Below, piece by piece: positions 47,817 to 57,518 of a stretch of DNA of 64,000 nucleotides. The DNA comes from Hyparrhenia diplandra (Eukaryota; Streptophyta; Magnoliopsida; Poales; Poaceae). Numbering within the stretch: position 1 is the first letter of the stretch; each line of letters starts with the position of its first letter. The DNA is taken from positions 1-64,000 of the forward strand of contig JADLZK010001962.1 in assembly GCA_015847255.1 (NCBI GenBank), in the 5' to 3' direction. A model generated the notes under the pieces. It saw only the letters and a program-made list of their open reading frames with translations, made no database searches and had not been told where the DNA came from. The position numbers and the translations under genes were made by a program.

Positions 47817-49646
47817 CTCTAGGACATTTTCAAAGACCGCTCGCGTCGCTCCCGTGCGGGGCGACAGCGGGCGACTCAACCTAGCCGCCGCCGCCGACCG
47901 ACCACGGCTTCCGCTGCGCGCCGCCACGGGAGCGGACGCCGGAGCTTCGCCGTCCGGGAGGAGGGTGGCGCGGGCTTCTCCCTCGCCGTCTCCGGGTGGT
48001 TGGGGCGGGCACGACCGCCTTGGCCCTTGAGCTCCTCGCCGGTGGCCGTCCCCCGCGGCGCGAGGCCTCGCGCCGCCGATCCGGCGTGCCGGGCGGATCC
48101 GTGGTGGTGCGTCGGTGCGGTTGGTCTTGGGATTCGCTCGACAGGTGGCGGGACGGCGGCCGCATGGCCCGGCCTTGGCGGCCGACGCGTCCTCGATCCT
48201 CGGCCGGCGGGCGGGTGTCTTGAGGTGCCCGCCGCGGTCGCGAGGTGGCGTCGGCGACGGACCTCTAGCTGGCGGCGCCCGATCTGCCTCTCCGACGACT
48301 TAGCGGCGATGGGGGGCCGGTGGGGTCTCTACGCAGTGACTGGGTTGAGGTACGATGGTTGCTCCTCCTCCTCCCCTCCGCCGACAACCTTGGAGCGGCG
48401 TCCCCTTGGTGGGGGCTGGGGGCCTCGGATGCTTCCTCTTGGTGCCGTGGTGGTTCCTTGGGTGGTGCCGGGTTTTTTTTCCGTAGCTTGGCGAGGTGTG
48501 GTGGGAGGCGTACTCCTGGTATGGCCGGCGTGCAGCGGCAGGCATGGTGCTGACGCTTAAAGCCTCACTACCGCTTGGTCGGTGGCAATGGTGGCGGCGG
48601 CCTTGTGGCGTCTCTCCCCGTTGGGGGCACCATTGAGTGCATCCATGGCCTTGCGGCTTGGGATTCTCGGGGGTGAAAACCCGGTCCCCGTGGATGTGCG
48701 ACGGTGGCGCCGCTGGCGTCGTTCCCTCCTTGAGGCGCCGCATCTTGAGACCCGGCTCGGCTTGTGGCGGGGGTGGTGGTCGGCTGGTGGAGTCGCGGCG
48801 TCGCCGCAGCGGGGGTGGTGCACACGGTCCGTGTTGGCTGGGAGATGCAGAGGGCCCATGGGCGCTGGGAGGTCCTGAAGTTGGCGTGCATGGTGGTGGT
48901 GATCTCGGTGCCGGCTGAGCGGAGGTGGCGCTCTCGAGTGGTTTCGGTTATCTCGAGTCCCGGGTAGTGGAGTGAGGCGGTGGGTGTGGCGAGGCCCCCC
49001 CACGCAGAGTTGCCAGGATCGGTGGTTTCCTTGTTCGCGACGGGACTTTTCTGGCGACGCGAATTTGGAGGCGAGGGATCGGCGATTGTGGGTGTGCAGC
49101 TTGGGGGGCGATAGCCTCATGGTGGAGGAGTTTTCACTGGATGCTCGAGCTTGCAGCGAGCTTTGGCTCATCGTTGGTGACGACGGGCTAGATTTGGACA
49201 GGATTGGTCGCTTCTCTCCCAGGTGGTGGTGGTGTCATTTTTTGTGTATTTTGTTTTATTTTTCTTGGAGTCTTTTCGAGTGGGGCTCGTGTCGGCGTCC
49301 CAATCCGACCGAGCGGCGGTGTTTGGAGCCTCGTGTTGATGACCCAATCCAACGAGAGAGGTCTTTCCTTTGTGTATCTTTGCTCCCTTCGCGTCGTGTT
49401 AGTTGAGTTGTGGATCCCAAGTAGTAGGTGGAGTGAAACACTCCCCTAAGGTCGAAAGTCGAGTGGGCGCCAATTGTGGCGCGAGTTGAGTTGTTTGGTA
49501 CCTAAGTGTGCTTGGGGAGTAGGGTACCCTCCTCATTTGTATGGTTTTTCTCGCCCGGTTTCGGTCAAAAACTGGGCTGGCACTTGCCTTTTTCGTTTTT
49601 CGCCTAATAGAAATCGCGGCAAAGCTTTGCCGCCCCTTCTAAAAAT
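47817..49646 (+). mobile_element. LINE-like retroposon nested in the hAT element
   Basis: A 1.83 kb GC-rich insert flanked by an exact 14-bp duplication ATATCCTAATCCTC (47803-47816 and 49647-49660), the length expected for target-primed retrotransposition. The start is G/C-rich like a LINE 5' UTR; the end (TAATAGAAATCGCGGCAAAG, then CTTTGCCGCCCCTTCTAAAAAT) resembles a LINE 3' UTR. No endonuclease or reverse transcriptase frame is present, so it is an internally deleted or non-autonomous copy. Long open frames on both strands reflect base composition. Confidence 0.75.
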
Positions 49647-50374
49647 ATATCCTAATCCTCTTTTTCTAATCGGATTCGGAGCGGATCGGATATTGTACGG
49701 ATTCGGTTGCGAATCACGGATCTTTTAGGATGTCGGAAATGGTGCGGGTTCGAATGGTGTCGGAGCGAAGCGGACTTTTAGAAATCGGATAATATATGCA
49801 AAGTCGGGAAATATGAAGCCAAACTTTGGCTTCCTCCTACTGTACTTGCATCTCCATCCTTAGACGCCATTTTTATCTATACACATACATGCAAAGATCA
49901 AGATGGGAATGAAGTGCTTAAGATATATACGTACATGCAAAGATCAAGATGATCAAGATAGGATTGTTGGCCGGCTGCCGGCGTGACTAGCGAGTGCGAG
50001 TGTACAGGCGCCGTCTGCATATTAGGAAAATTGGAAAATTGACAATCACAAGTGCCATCTAGGCATCTACGGTTGCCTAACAACTAAATTAGGCAAAGAG
50101 GTAATCACTGGTAACATTCTATATATAGCAAAAAGGTATTTCAATTATTGTTGTCGTTTGAGATGCTTAAAATATTCGGATATCCTATTATAAGCATCGG
50201 ATAATACGTGTTTAATTATCGGATAATCCATATCCGCCGGATTTTGCCAATACCATATCCTACACCGCATCCGCATATAGTCGGATTCGGAATATCCGTA
50301 TCCGCACGGATATTAAAAATACTTCTCCATAACCTTAAAATCCGGATTCGGAGCGGATCGGTGCGGAGGATTAT

Positions 50375-51538
50375 GAGGCTTTTACCTGTGTACCATTATG
50401 AAAAAAGCTCCCCGATTGCGGTACCCACTAAAAACTTTGGCCGCACCTGTATACCATCGGCCAAATGTAACTTGTACCCTATACCACTCTGTTGATGTGC
50501 CGTTTGATTTCTAACGGTTCAATGACCCGACATGTGGGGACCCAGCATGAGAAGTGTCCATCTTACCCCTTAGACTATACGCCCTGGCAATCACCTACAA
50601 GAGAGAGCGGGGGAAGGAGGGAGCCGGCGGGCGGGGGGAGGCCGCGGCGCTGGCGCCGGCCGACGCCGGCGCGGCCGGGTCACAGCGAGCGGGAACGCCG
50701 CCGGAGCAGGGAGCGCCGGTCGTGGCCGCCCGCCTCCGTCGGGAACCGCGGACCCGCCCGCGTGGCTCCACGGGCGCCCGGCCCCGCGACGTCGAGCTGG
50801 GGCCGGGGCACGGCGGCGGGGCGGGCCGTAGCCGGGGGGTGGCGTCCGGCAGCTGGGCACGGCGAATCCGACCGGCGCCTAAGCCTAGCCCCTCGTCTCC
50901 GTCCGGGGAGCTCCTTCACCCTCCTTCCTCTCCCCCCTTTTTTTGCCGGGCCGCGCGGGCAAGCCCGTCGCCAGGCAAGTCACGGGACCTCTTGCGGGGG
51001 GAGCCGCGGCGGCGCGCAAGCAGAGCTCCGTTGCCGAGCCGCGTGAGCGGAGACGATGCTTGTCGAATGGATAAAAAGGAGAGGGGAAAAAGAAAAAGGA
51101 AGGAGGAAAAAGGGAAAAAAAAAAAAAAATATAGAGAAAAAGGTAAAAAAGAAAGAAAAGAGCAAATGGAAGAATGAAAAAAAAAAAAGAAAAGAGGAAA
51201 AACTATTATCATTTAATTAAAATATTTTATTACTAAATCATCATTTAATGGAGTGGGTGATGCACTTTTTTTTTTGACTTTTTTTTTTTCAAAAGTGTAC
51301 AGTCGACCTCAAACACTAGGGAGTGGTATAGAGAAGCGATAGTGATTTTGATCGCCTACTATGGACTGAGGGGCAAGAAGTCTTTTCTTCAAGTCGTTTA
51401 ACGGTGTTAGTGTGCAAAATGGGCGGAGTGGTATAGGGGACAAGTTACATTTGGCCGATGGTATACAAATTGCGGCCAAAGTTTTTAGTGGTACACAGGT
51501 CGGAGCTTTTTTCATAATGGTACATAGGTAAAAGCCTC
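50375..51538. mobile_element. Mutator-like element (MULE) nested in the hAT element
   Basis: The ends GAGGCTTTTACCTGTGTACC and its reverse complement form TIRs of about 120 bp (50375-50490 and 51415-51538), sharing CATTATGAAAAAAGCTCC, ACTAAAAACTTTGGCCGCA and TACCATCGGCCAAATGTAAC. The exact 9-bp target duplication GAGGATTAT is at 50366-50374 and 51539-51547, diagnostic for Mutator. The middle (50590-51060) is GC-rich with open frames but no transposase, as in a Pack-MULE. It inserted after the hAT element. Confidence 0.92.
50590..51060 (+). other. GC-rich cargo of the nested MULE
   Basis: Two overlapping plus-strand frames (50492-51046, 50554-51177) are Arg/Pro/Gly-rich and resemble a captured plant gene first exon or leader. 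No family recognised. Followed by a purine tract (51060-51200). Confidence 0.35.
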
Positions 51539-51575
51539 GAGGATTATCCGTACCACTTTCATCCCTAACAGAGGG

Positions 51576-51880
51576 GGAGATATCGCTAGTCGCTCCAGCA
51601 TTAAGACACTTGTTAGAAGGGGAAATATCGCTAGACACTACAGCATTAAGACACTAAGACGGAGGAGAGATATCGCTAGTCGCTACAGCTTTAAGACACT
51701 GTTTTAGAGGGGAGAGATATCGCTAGTCGCTACAACATTCAGAATTTGACGGAGGGAAGATATCGCTAGTCGCTACAAGCATTACGGCACTTGAGGGAAA
51801 GATATCGCTAGTCGCTACAACATCAAGACACTTGATAAAAGGAGAGACCGCTAGTCGCTACAGCATTAAAACATGAGAGA
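51576..51880 (+). repeat. Minisatellite, about 48-bp unit, 7 copies
   Basis: Units of the form GAGATATCGCTAGTCGCTAC, AGCATTAAGACACTTG, AGAGG repeat from 51583 to 51880. One partial unit lies left of the hAT insertion (47730-47759), showing the element split the array. Confidence 0.85.
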
Positions 51881-52266
51881 AAAACTATTGCAATGCAATG
51901 GTGAATTACTGCAATGTAATAGAGAACGCTTTTACTGTGGTACAACCAAATAATTAATTTTTCCCTTTTCTTAAGTTAACTAATTACTTTTTAAGAAAAA
52001 AAAATAAACGGCTCAGATTTGTTTGAGGTATTACCTCATAGTAAGTAAAGAGCGTACCGTAGCGTTGCCCGATAGAGATCGCCGATAGAGATCGATTAAA
52101 ACAATTGTAGGTTCTCCAAAGCGAGAATATCAAATCTTGAATCAATAATTTGCAACATGACACAATCAATTACATCATGTTACTCGGTTTTGACAGTTGG
52201 AGGCGCGGGTGTCTGTTACCCGATTTCAAGGTTGAAAATCGAGCTTCTGTACGAGTTGGAGTTTGA

Positions 52267-52460
52267 AAAGTTTTTTTTTTTTAATTACACAATACAACGC
52301 AGACGCTCAACACGCACGCACTCACTCCTATGAACACACGTACGCAAACCCTACCCCTATGAGCACCTTGGAAGGGACCGGAGCGGCAATCTTGAAGTTC
52401 ACGAAGTCACCATGGTGCCTCACTGTCGATGGGGACGTCGCGTGCACCACTTAATCTGCA
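52267..52460 (-). mobile_element. SINE, truncated copy 1
   Basis: Minus-strand SINE with its A-tail as T(13) at 52269-52281, then the family body (CCTATGAACACACG, AAACCCTACCCCTATGAGCA, CACTGTCGATGG). The tRNA-like head is missing. The same family is at 53861-54176. Confidence 0.75.
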
Positions 52461-53377
52461 GAGTCAGTCAATCTTTAATTATGTTTTTTGACTTATGGTT
52501 TATCCTCCTGATAAGCCTGATGTTTCTTATGAAAAAAATTATCGTCAAGAGGCCAATAAGCGGGGCGGTTGGTCGCGGCGAAAAGTATGCTTATACAGAA
52601 GTAAAACTGCACGCAATCGCGACTGGGAATCTTTTGCTTGCGAAAACCGTTATCCCCGTTGGAAATCAAATCACACACGTACCGTTGGAAATCAAATCAC
52701 ACACGTACGGTGCAGATATGTGTCTACTTTTCCTCACTTCCTTATCTTCCCAGACGCCTTCGTTTGGTAGTAGTACTTTGGTTCCATCCGGCCGACAACA
52801 CGTATGGTCAAGCACAGATGGAGTTGCGCTGCAAGTGACATCGAGCGTAGCTCTGGATGTGGTTATAGTCAATACGACAATACGTGTTGTTCTCAAGGAC
52901 TTCGAAAGTCGATTGGAAACATCTAGTGGCAACTATAAACAATGGTATATTGCTTTGTACGAACGGTGTGATTTTTTCTTAAAAAAATTGAAGTACTTAG
53001 CTAATTGTGCTTCGTCAAAGCTCTTTTTTTTTTTGCGAGAAGTGCTTTGTCAAAGCTACTCCCATAGCATTGAATTGAGCACGGAAAGTTCAATGTTTCG
53101 CTCATACGACAACGTATTGCTTAAAGTAGGTAGTGCTAACGCTATGGTGATAGTTAATAGTGCAAATAAAACAAACACAAAAAAATATATTTCTTTAACA
53201 CATTATGAAATGTCATATCTATTTCGTACTAATATTCAAACAATTAAATTCGTCATTTTTAAGTTTACACGCCCTAAATCTATCAAAATGATTGGAAAAT
53301 TAGTTTTTGGTGGACATCAATTTGGTACTATTTTTAAAATTAAATTTAATGTAAGGCAAATGATAGTAGTAAATTAA
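52412..53377 (+). CDS. 321-codon open frame, unrecognised
   Basis: An uninterrupted frame from ATG 52412 to the stop at 53375-53377. It starts inside a SINE remnant, passes through sequence homologous to a non-coding flank elsewhere in the window (37430-37600), and ends in AT-rich DNA. There is a hydrophobic stretch near residues 24-42 (LIMFFDLWFILLISLMFLM). No domain is recognised, and the mixed origin argues against a real gene, but the length in AT-rich DNA is notable. Confidence 0.15.
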   Translation: MVPHCRWGRRVHHLICRVSQSLIMFFDLWFILLISLMFLMKKIIVKRPISGAVGRGEKYAYTEVKLHAIATGNLLLAKTVIPVGNQITHVPLEIKSHTYGADMCLLFLTSLSSQTPSFGSSTLVPSGRQHVWSSTDGVALQVTSSVALDVVIVNTTIRVVLKDFESRLETSSGNYKQWYIALYERCDFFLKKLKYLANCASSKLFFFLREVLCQSYSHSIELSTESSMFRSYDNVLLKVGSANAMVIVNSANKTNTKKYISLTHYEMSYLFRTNIQTIKFVIFKFTRPKSIKMIGKLVFGGHQFGTIFKIKFNVRQMIVVN

Positions 53378-53622
53378 TATTCAAACTGATAGAAATGCTT
53401 CACTTGGGGGCCGTACGAGACGAGCAGAGCTAGCATGACAATATATAGCACCAGCCACCACGCAGTCATCCGGTCGGTCGGTGGTCGCGGCGACTAGTAT
53501 TAAGCAGCAGTTAACTTTAGGAAATGTGTTTATTAGGAGCTGCCACACGCAATGAGGCGCGTGTTTTGTATGACAAAACGTATACAGTACAAAACTGATT
53601 AGCAAGTCAAGGCAGCCAGCAA
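52470..53622. other. Third partial copy of the duplicated flank
   Basis: 52620-52930 matches the flank near gene A (37430-37600), and 51880-51930 (AACTATTGCAATGCAATGG) matches flanks of A and B. No copy of the small membrane-protein gene is present here. Confidence 0.5.
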
Positions 53623-54550
53623 CACTGCAAGAAATCTATAATCCTATGACGTTTGATAATAGTCATAATACCTTAAAAATATATCACAGATGTCAATGGA
53701 TGAGCTTTTATAAATGACAACTTATGACAATTATGTGCTAAAGTCATAGTATGTATGACATTCATTTTGATGTCATAAAAGATTTGACCTTTGATTTTTA
53801 TGTCATAGGTTCTTTGCACCTTGGCATGTCAGCAAATGCCACGTAGGAATAAATGTTGATTTTTTTTTTTTTTTATGTATGACACAAGACAACGCAGACA
53901 CTCACAACACGCACGCACACTCACCCCTATGAACACACGACGCAAGAAACCCTACCCCTATGAGCACCTCCAGAAGATTTGAAGACCCACAGCGGTCTGG
54001 AGATTCTCGAAGTCACCATTGGCGCCTCGTCGTCGGCCGGAACGTCGCTACCACTTAATGCATAACGCCCGGAAATCCCGGGAAAATCCCAAGAAAGGTG
54101 CGAGCACCGAGGATTTGAACCCGGTGGGTAGCGTCCTTTGGGACCGTCCTACCATTTGACTACAAGCCAATTCGCGAGGAATAAATGTTGATGTTGCTGA
54201 TTCAACTGATGTCATAAAATCAAATTCAGCCTGTTAAAGCCCACGTAACAACAAGGCTTATAATAGGCTCAGCCCATCGTGGTCCATTTCATATTTTAGA
54301 GTTTTTCAGCCCATTTAACAATTGCAGTGATTGCAGCACATAAATTTAATTGGGCCAATCAAAGAAATATTTTTAGGTCGGCCCATACCTTTCTTTTAAG
54401 GGAGAGCCCACAATTTTTTTTGGACCCACATGAATGCTTTTTTTCGGCCAGCCAAGAGGCCCAATTTCATTTCCATATATGCATTCAACAGCAGAACTTT
54501 ACGTAAGTACTACCGTCCAAATCGAAAATTAGCAACATTAAAAGATGGAG
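53623..54550 (+). mobile_element. CACTA element terminus
   Basis: The segment begins CACTGCAAGAAAT, the CACTA terminal motif, followed by many short TATGAC/GTCATA words within 230 bp (subterminal repeats typical of CACTA elements). The opposite end was not found, so the right border is a guess. A SINE is inserted in it. Confidence 0.6.
53861..54176 (-). mobile_element. Full-length tRNA-derived SINE with 16-bp target duplication
   Basis: The exact duplication AGGAATAAATGTTGAT flanks it (53845-53860, 54177-54192). On the minus strand the head has an A-box-like TGGCTTGTAGTCAAATGG (about 54150-54168) and a B box GGTTCAAATCC (54110-54120), and the tail is A(14) (T run at 53861-53874). The 316-bp length and promoter boxes identify a tRNA-type grass SINE. 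Confidence 0.9.
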
Positions 54551-54976
54551 AAAATTGAGTCCCAAATGGGACCAAAATGAATTCAGAATCGGCATCCATC
54601 AACATTTAATTTGGACTAGCTTGATGCTTCAGTACTCACTTGAGGAAACTCGTATGACAGAACAGAGTGCGAACAACGCAGTCAAACATTATGTGTAGCA
54701 AACGTTTCCTTCTCAGGTGAGTAAATAAATAAGTGGACATATCATGACAACGGTGAAGCAATAAATCTCAGATCGGATTCCGTGACTTTAAAAATAAAAA
54801 TAAAAATAAAAGACCATATACATCCTGCTAACGGCAATAGAGGGCTTACTCCACGGGCTCTTTCGTTTTATTTTCGCACTTCCCTGTTTAGGTTTTTCCT
54901 TCCACCTTCGTGATACGGTTGGTGTAAATTAAAAAAACAAATATAAAGACTTGGATTAGAACGTTTGCTTTGATAT
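54193..54976. other. Intergenic, CACTA remnant and AT-rich DNA
   Basis: No gene seen. Several AGCCCA/GGCCCA words suggest a degenerate transposon body. Confidence 0.4.
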
Positions 54977-54979
54977 TTA

Positions 54980-55226
54980 GGGTGTGTTTGGCACATAGAA
55001 TCGGTTCTCATTCTTGAGAATCAGTACAAAGCATGTCAAACAACGTACAGGTGAAACATTTCTAGCAGAAACGGTTTCAAGATATTCTCTTTGTTGTGCC
55101 TACGAATGTGAAACACTGTTCCCAATGATTCTGTAGTGATTCTAATTCAGTATCTGAAATGTTTTGTCGAGACAATCTAGATATTAAATGTTTCTACAAG
55201 AATCTAGATCCCTACCAAGCGTACCC
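54980..55226. mobile_element. Tourist-like MITE, TTA duplication
   Basis: 247 bp with ends GGGTGTGTTTGGCA and CCAAGCGTACCC (inverted) and a TTA duplication at 54977-54979 and 55227-55229, as for PIF/Harbinger-derived MITEs. Confidence 0.75.
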
Positions 55227-55299
55227 TTAGAGATATGAAGCTATTATGCTATTTCTGATTTTGGCACATAAGTAATACCATTTTATGTATCACGCAGTT

Positions 55300-55450
55300 T
55301 TTTTCCTGAGATTACACAGTACAACGCGAGACGCTCAACACGCACACACTCACCCTATGAATGAACATCGCAGACGCAAACCCTAAACCCTATGAGCACC
55401 TTGAAGAACGGGAGCGACAATGTTGAAGTTCACGAAAAGTCACCATGGCG
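55300..55450 (-). mobile_element. SINE, truncated copy 3
   Basis: Same family body as the SINE at 53861-54176 (GATTACACAGTACAACGC, ACGCTCAACACGCACACACT, CTATGAGCACCTTGAAG), T run at 55300-55306. The tRNA-like head is lost. Confidence 0.7.
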
Positions 55451-56349
55451 CCCATTTGCGGCGCCCCCTCCTGCCAACCCTCCTCGCCGCCCTCTCCTCC
55501 ATCGCCGTTGATGGCGCCTCCTCCCTGCTGTGAGTTGGAGTCTTTACCCCTACATGGCGGGCCTTTCGGATCTAGGTATCAAATTTGCCGCATTGGTTCG
55601 TCAATGCTTTGGGAGTACCGTGAGTCCCTCCACACTCTTCTCTCGTTCGGATTTCCACAAGTTTCGGCCTCTCAGCTATCCGACTAAATGATGATTATGT
55701 TGGTTTAATCCTCTTGCCTTAGTGTTATAGGTAAGGAATTTGATGTTTTTATCTCTCTGGTTGGATATTCAGTTTTTTTGGATATTCAGTTTTTGGATTA
55801 CCCTAAACCCTCGCCGCTCAGCTATCATCATAACTGCTTGTTGGATAATCTAAAAAAAAACAACAGGAACGCTGCCATCTTTAACAATGGACAAATGAAT
55901 GTCAACTTTTGGAAATTACAATTTAAGGAAGAACTTGAACTTGAATGTGTCAATGCCAAGCCAAGCAGATCCCTTGCTATTAATAACTGGAGATATAGCC
56001 ATTTGTAACTCTTTACTTTTTGTTTTGGGCCTCGAAGCCTTGTATATTTGTACATTTCTCATTCTTCCATTTAACGGAAAATCAAAGAAGATAGGTAGGG
56101 GACTCCCCTGCCGACCTGTTCAAACAAAAGTCGTAGTATTTTATTTATCTTCTTTTTTTGAAGTTATTTTATTTATCATTGAGCCAGCTGTGTAACTAGG
56201 CAACTGGCCTAAGCAAGCTAATCAAACCGCTAAATACGTATCCACACACATTATTCTAATACTATCTCTACGGTGGGGGTTGCCATGTGGATGATAGAAA
56301 ATTATAGTTTGACATACATAGTAGATATTTTTTTTCATGACTCCACATC
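55451..56349. other. Intergenic, no supported gene
   Basis: A Pro/Ser-rich plus-strand frame at 55445-55687 and a 76-codon frame at 55778-56008 are open but unrecognised. The phrase GGATATTCAGTTTTT is duplicated at about 55764-55795. Confidence 0.4.
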
Positions 56350-56352
56350 TAA

Positions 56353-56574
56353 GGTCCGGTTTGGTTCCCATGGTCCAACTCTTTAAACACCATCTCAAAA
56401 TACTTGCGCTACGCCTTAATGTAGGGGTGAGCTAGGGAAAAACACAGTCTAAAAGTGATATCCAAAGTTTAGCCAATCTTACATAAACTTTAGGCCACAT
56501 AAATGTTCTAAATTAGCCTAAAGTTTTAGTCTCAACTTTAGCCAATTAATTTTAGACCAAACTCGAACATGCCC
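56353..56574. mobile_element. Tourist-like MITE, TAA duplication
   Basis: 222 bp, ends GGTCCGGTTTGGTT and CCAAACTCGAACATGCCC, flanked by TAA (56350-56352, 56575-56577). Confidence 0.55.
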
Positions 56575-56913
56575 TAAGTTTGATGTTTCTAAATACGATC
56601 TATGTTTCAAAAAAAAAAATAATATATATTTTTTTGTATTTATTAGTCTATTAATATTTTTTTCTCCCATTGTAATACACATGCATATTTCCTGTTATCC
56701 CAAAAGCACGCATTAGGCACCTTATTTATGGGTTGGTTCGGCTGTGTGGCTGCCTTAGTCATGAACTTAATTTGGTGCGTTTGGTTGAGTAGCGAACCCT
56801 ATTTGTCCAACGTCTTCATCTTCCTCACTATGGAGAACAAATCTACATGATCGTCCTAGCGAGAGAGGAAAAAAAAGATATAGGCTGTCAAACTTCTCAG
56901 CCAGCTACTGTAA

Positions 56914-57205
56914 GGGCCCGTTTGGCTTCCTGGAATTTGGAGGAATTGGAATCTACTTACTAAATTAAGCTAATTAGTTTGAAATTTGAGATTCCATAAC
57001 TTTCCAAAGTTTACAAATAAGCCTATCTCAAATTCATAGGGTGGGAGATAGGAATTGAATTCCATTGACTGACCGCGAAACACCCTTTGAGATAGGCTTA
57101 TTTGTGAACTTTGGAAAGTTATGGAATCTTAAATTCCAAACTAAATAGCTTAATTTAGTAAGTAGATTTCAATTCCTCCAAATTCCGGGAAGCCAAACGG
57201 GCCCC
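56914..57205. mobile_element. Long-palindrome MITE
   Basis: 292 bp, almost fully self-complementary: GGGCCCGTTTGGCTTCC at the left against GGAAGCCAAACGGGCCC at the right, arms of about 140 bp (for example GAGATAGGCTTATTTGTGAA against TTTACAAATAAGCCTATCTC). TAA duplication at 56911-56913 and 57206-57208. It would fold into a long hairpin, a typical siRNA source. Confidence 0.88.
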
Positions 57206-57518
57206 TAAGTGGAAACTAATGTCTGGGCCCACAAGCCAGATACTAGTCAAACAGTGTGCCACCACCGTAGTACATCTCTAATCAAGTAACAGTATTTGGC
57301 GCGCAGGACCTTATATGAAGTACCCACTGACGCAAAAAAATATTAAAAAAACAGTAAAAACTGAGAAGCACAAATATCCATACCCAGGCAACTAGGCTGA
57401 CTGAAAACTGCTCCAAGTGCATCTGCATCATGGGAAACTCACAGGGTCTTACTCTTACATGATACATGGTTTCCTAACACTTCTATTACCGTATCAAACC
57501 TGGGCAAGGGAATGAAGC

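Larger units (their letters stand above)
47760..51567. mobile_element. Ac/Ds-like hAT element, hosting two nested insertions
   Basis: The ends are TAGGGATGAAA and TTTCATCCCTA, a perfect 11-bp inverted repeat matching the known maize Ac/Ds terminal sequence. The exact 8-bp target duplication ACAGAGGG is at 47752-47759 and 51568-51575. Without its two insertions the element is about 0.8 kb and codes for no transposase. Its body is filled with CGGAT/ATCCG words (for example 49670-49720, 50155-50360), like the subterminal transposase-binding repeats of this family. It sits inside a minisatellite array, whose units continue on both sides. Confidence 0.93.

Noticed and set aside
48557..49171. 204-codon minus-strand His/Arg/Pro-rich frame.
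   Set aside because: It is a shadow of GC-rich retroposon sequence; the insertion boundaries show the region is transposon DNA.
51568..51880. Regular direct repeats resembling a CRISPR array.
   Set aside because: Units are contiguous without unique spacers, and the context is plant nuclear DNA; it is a minisatellite.
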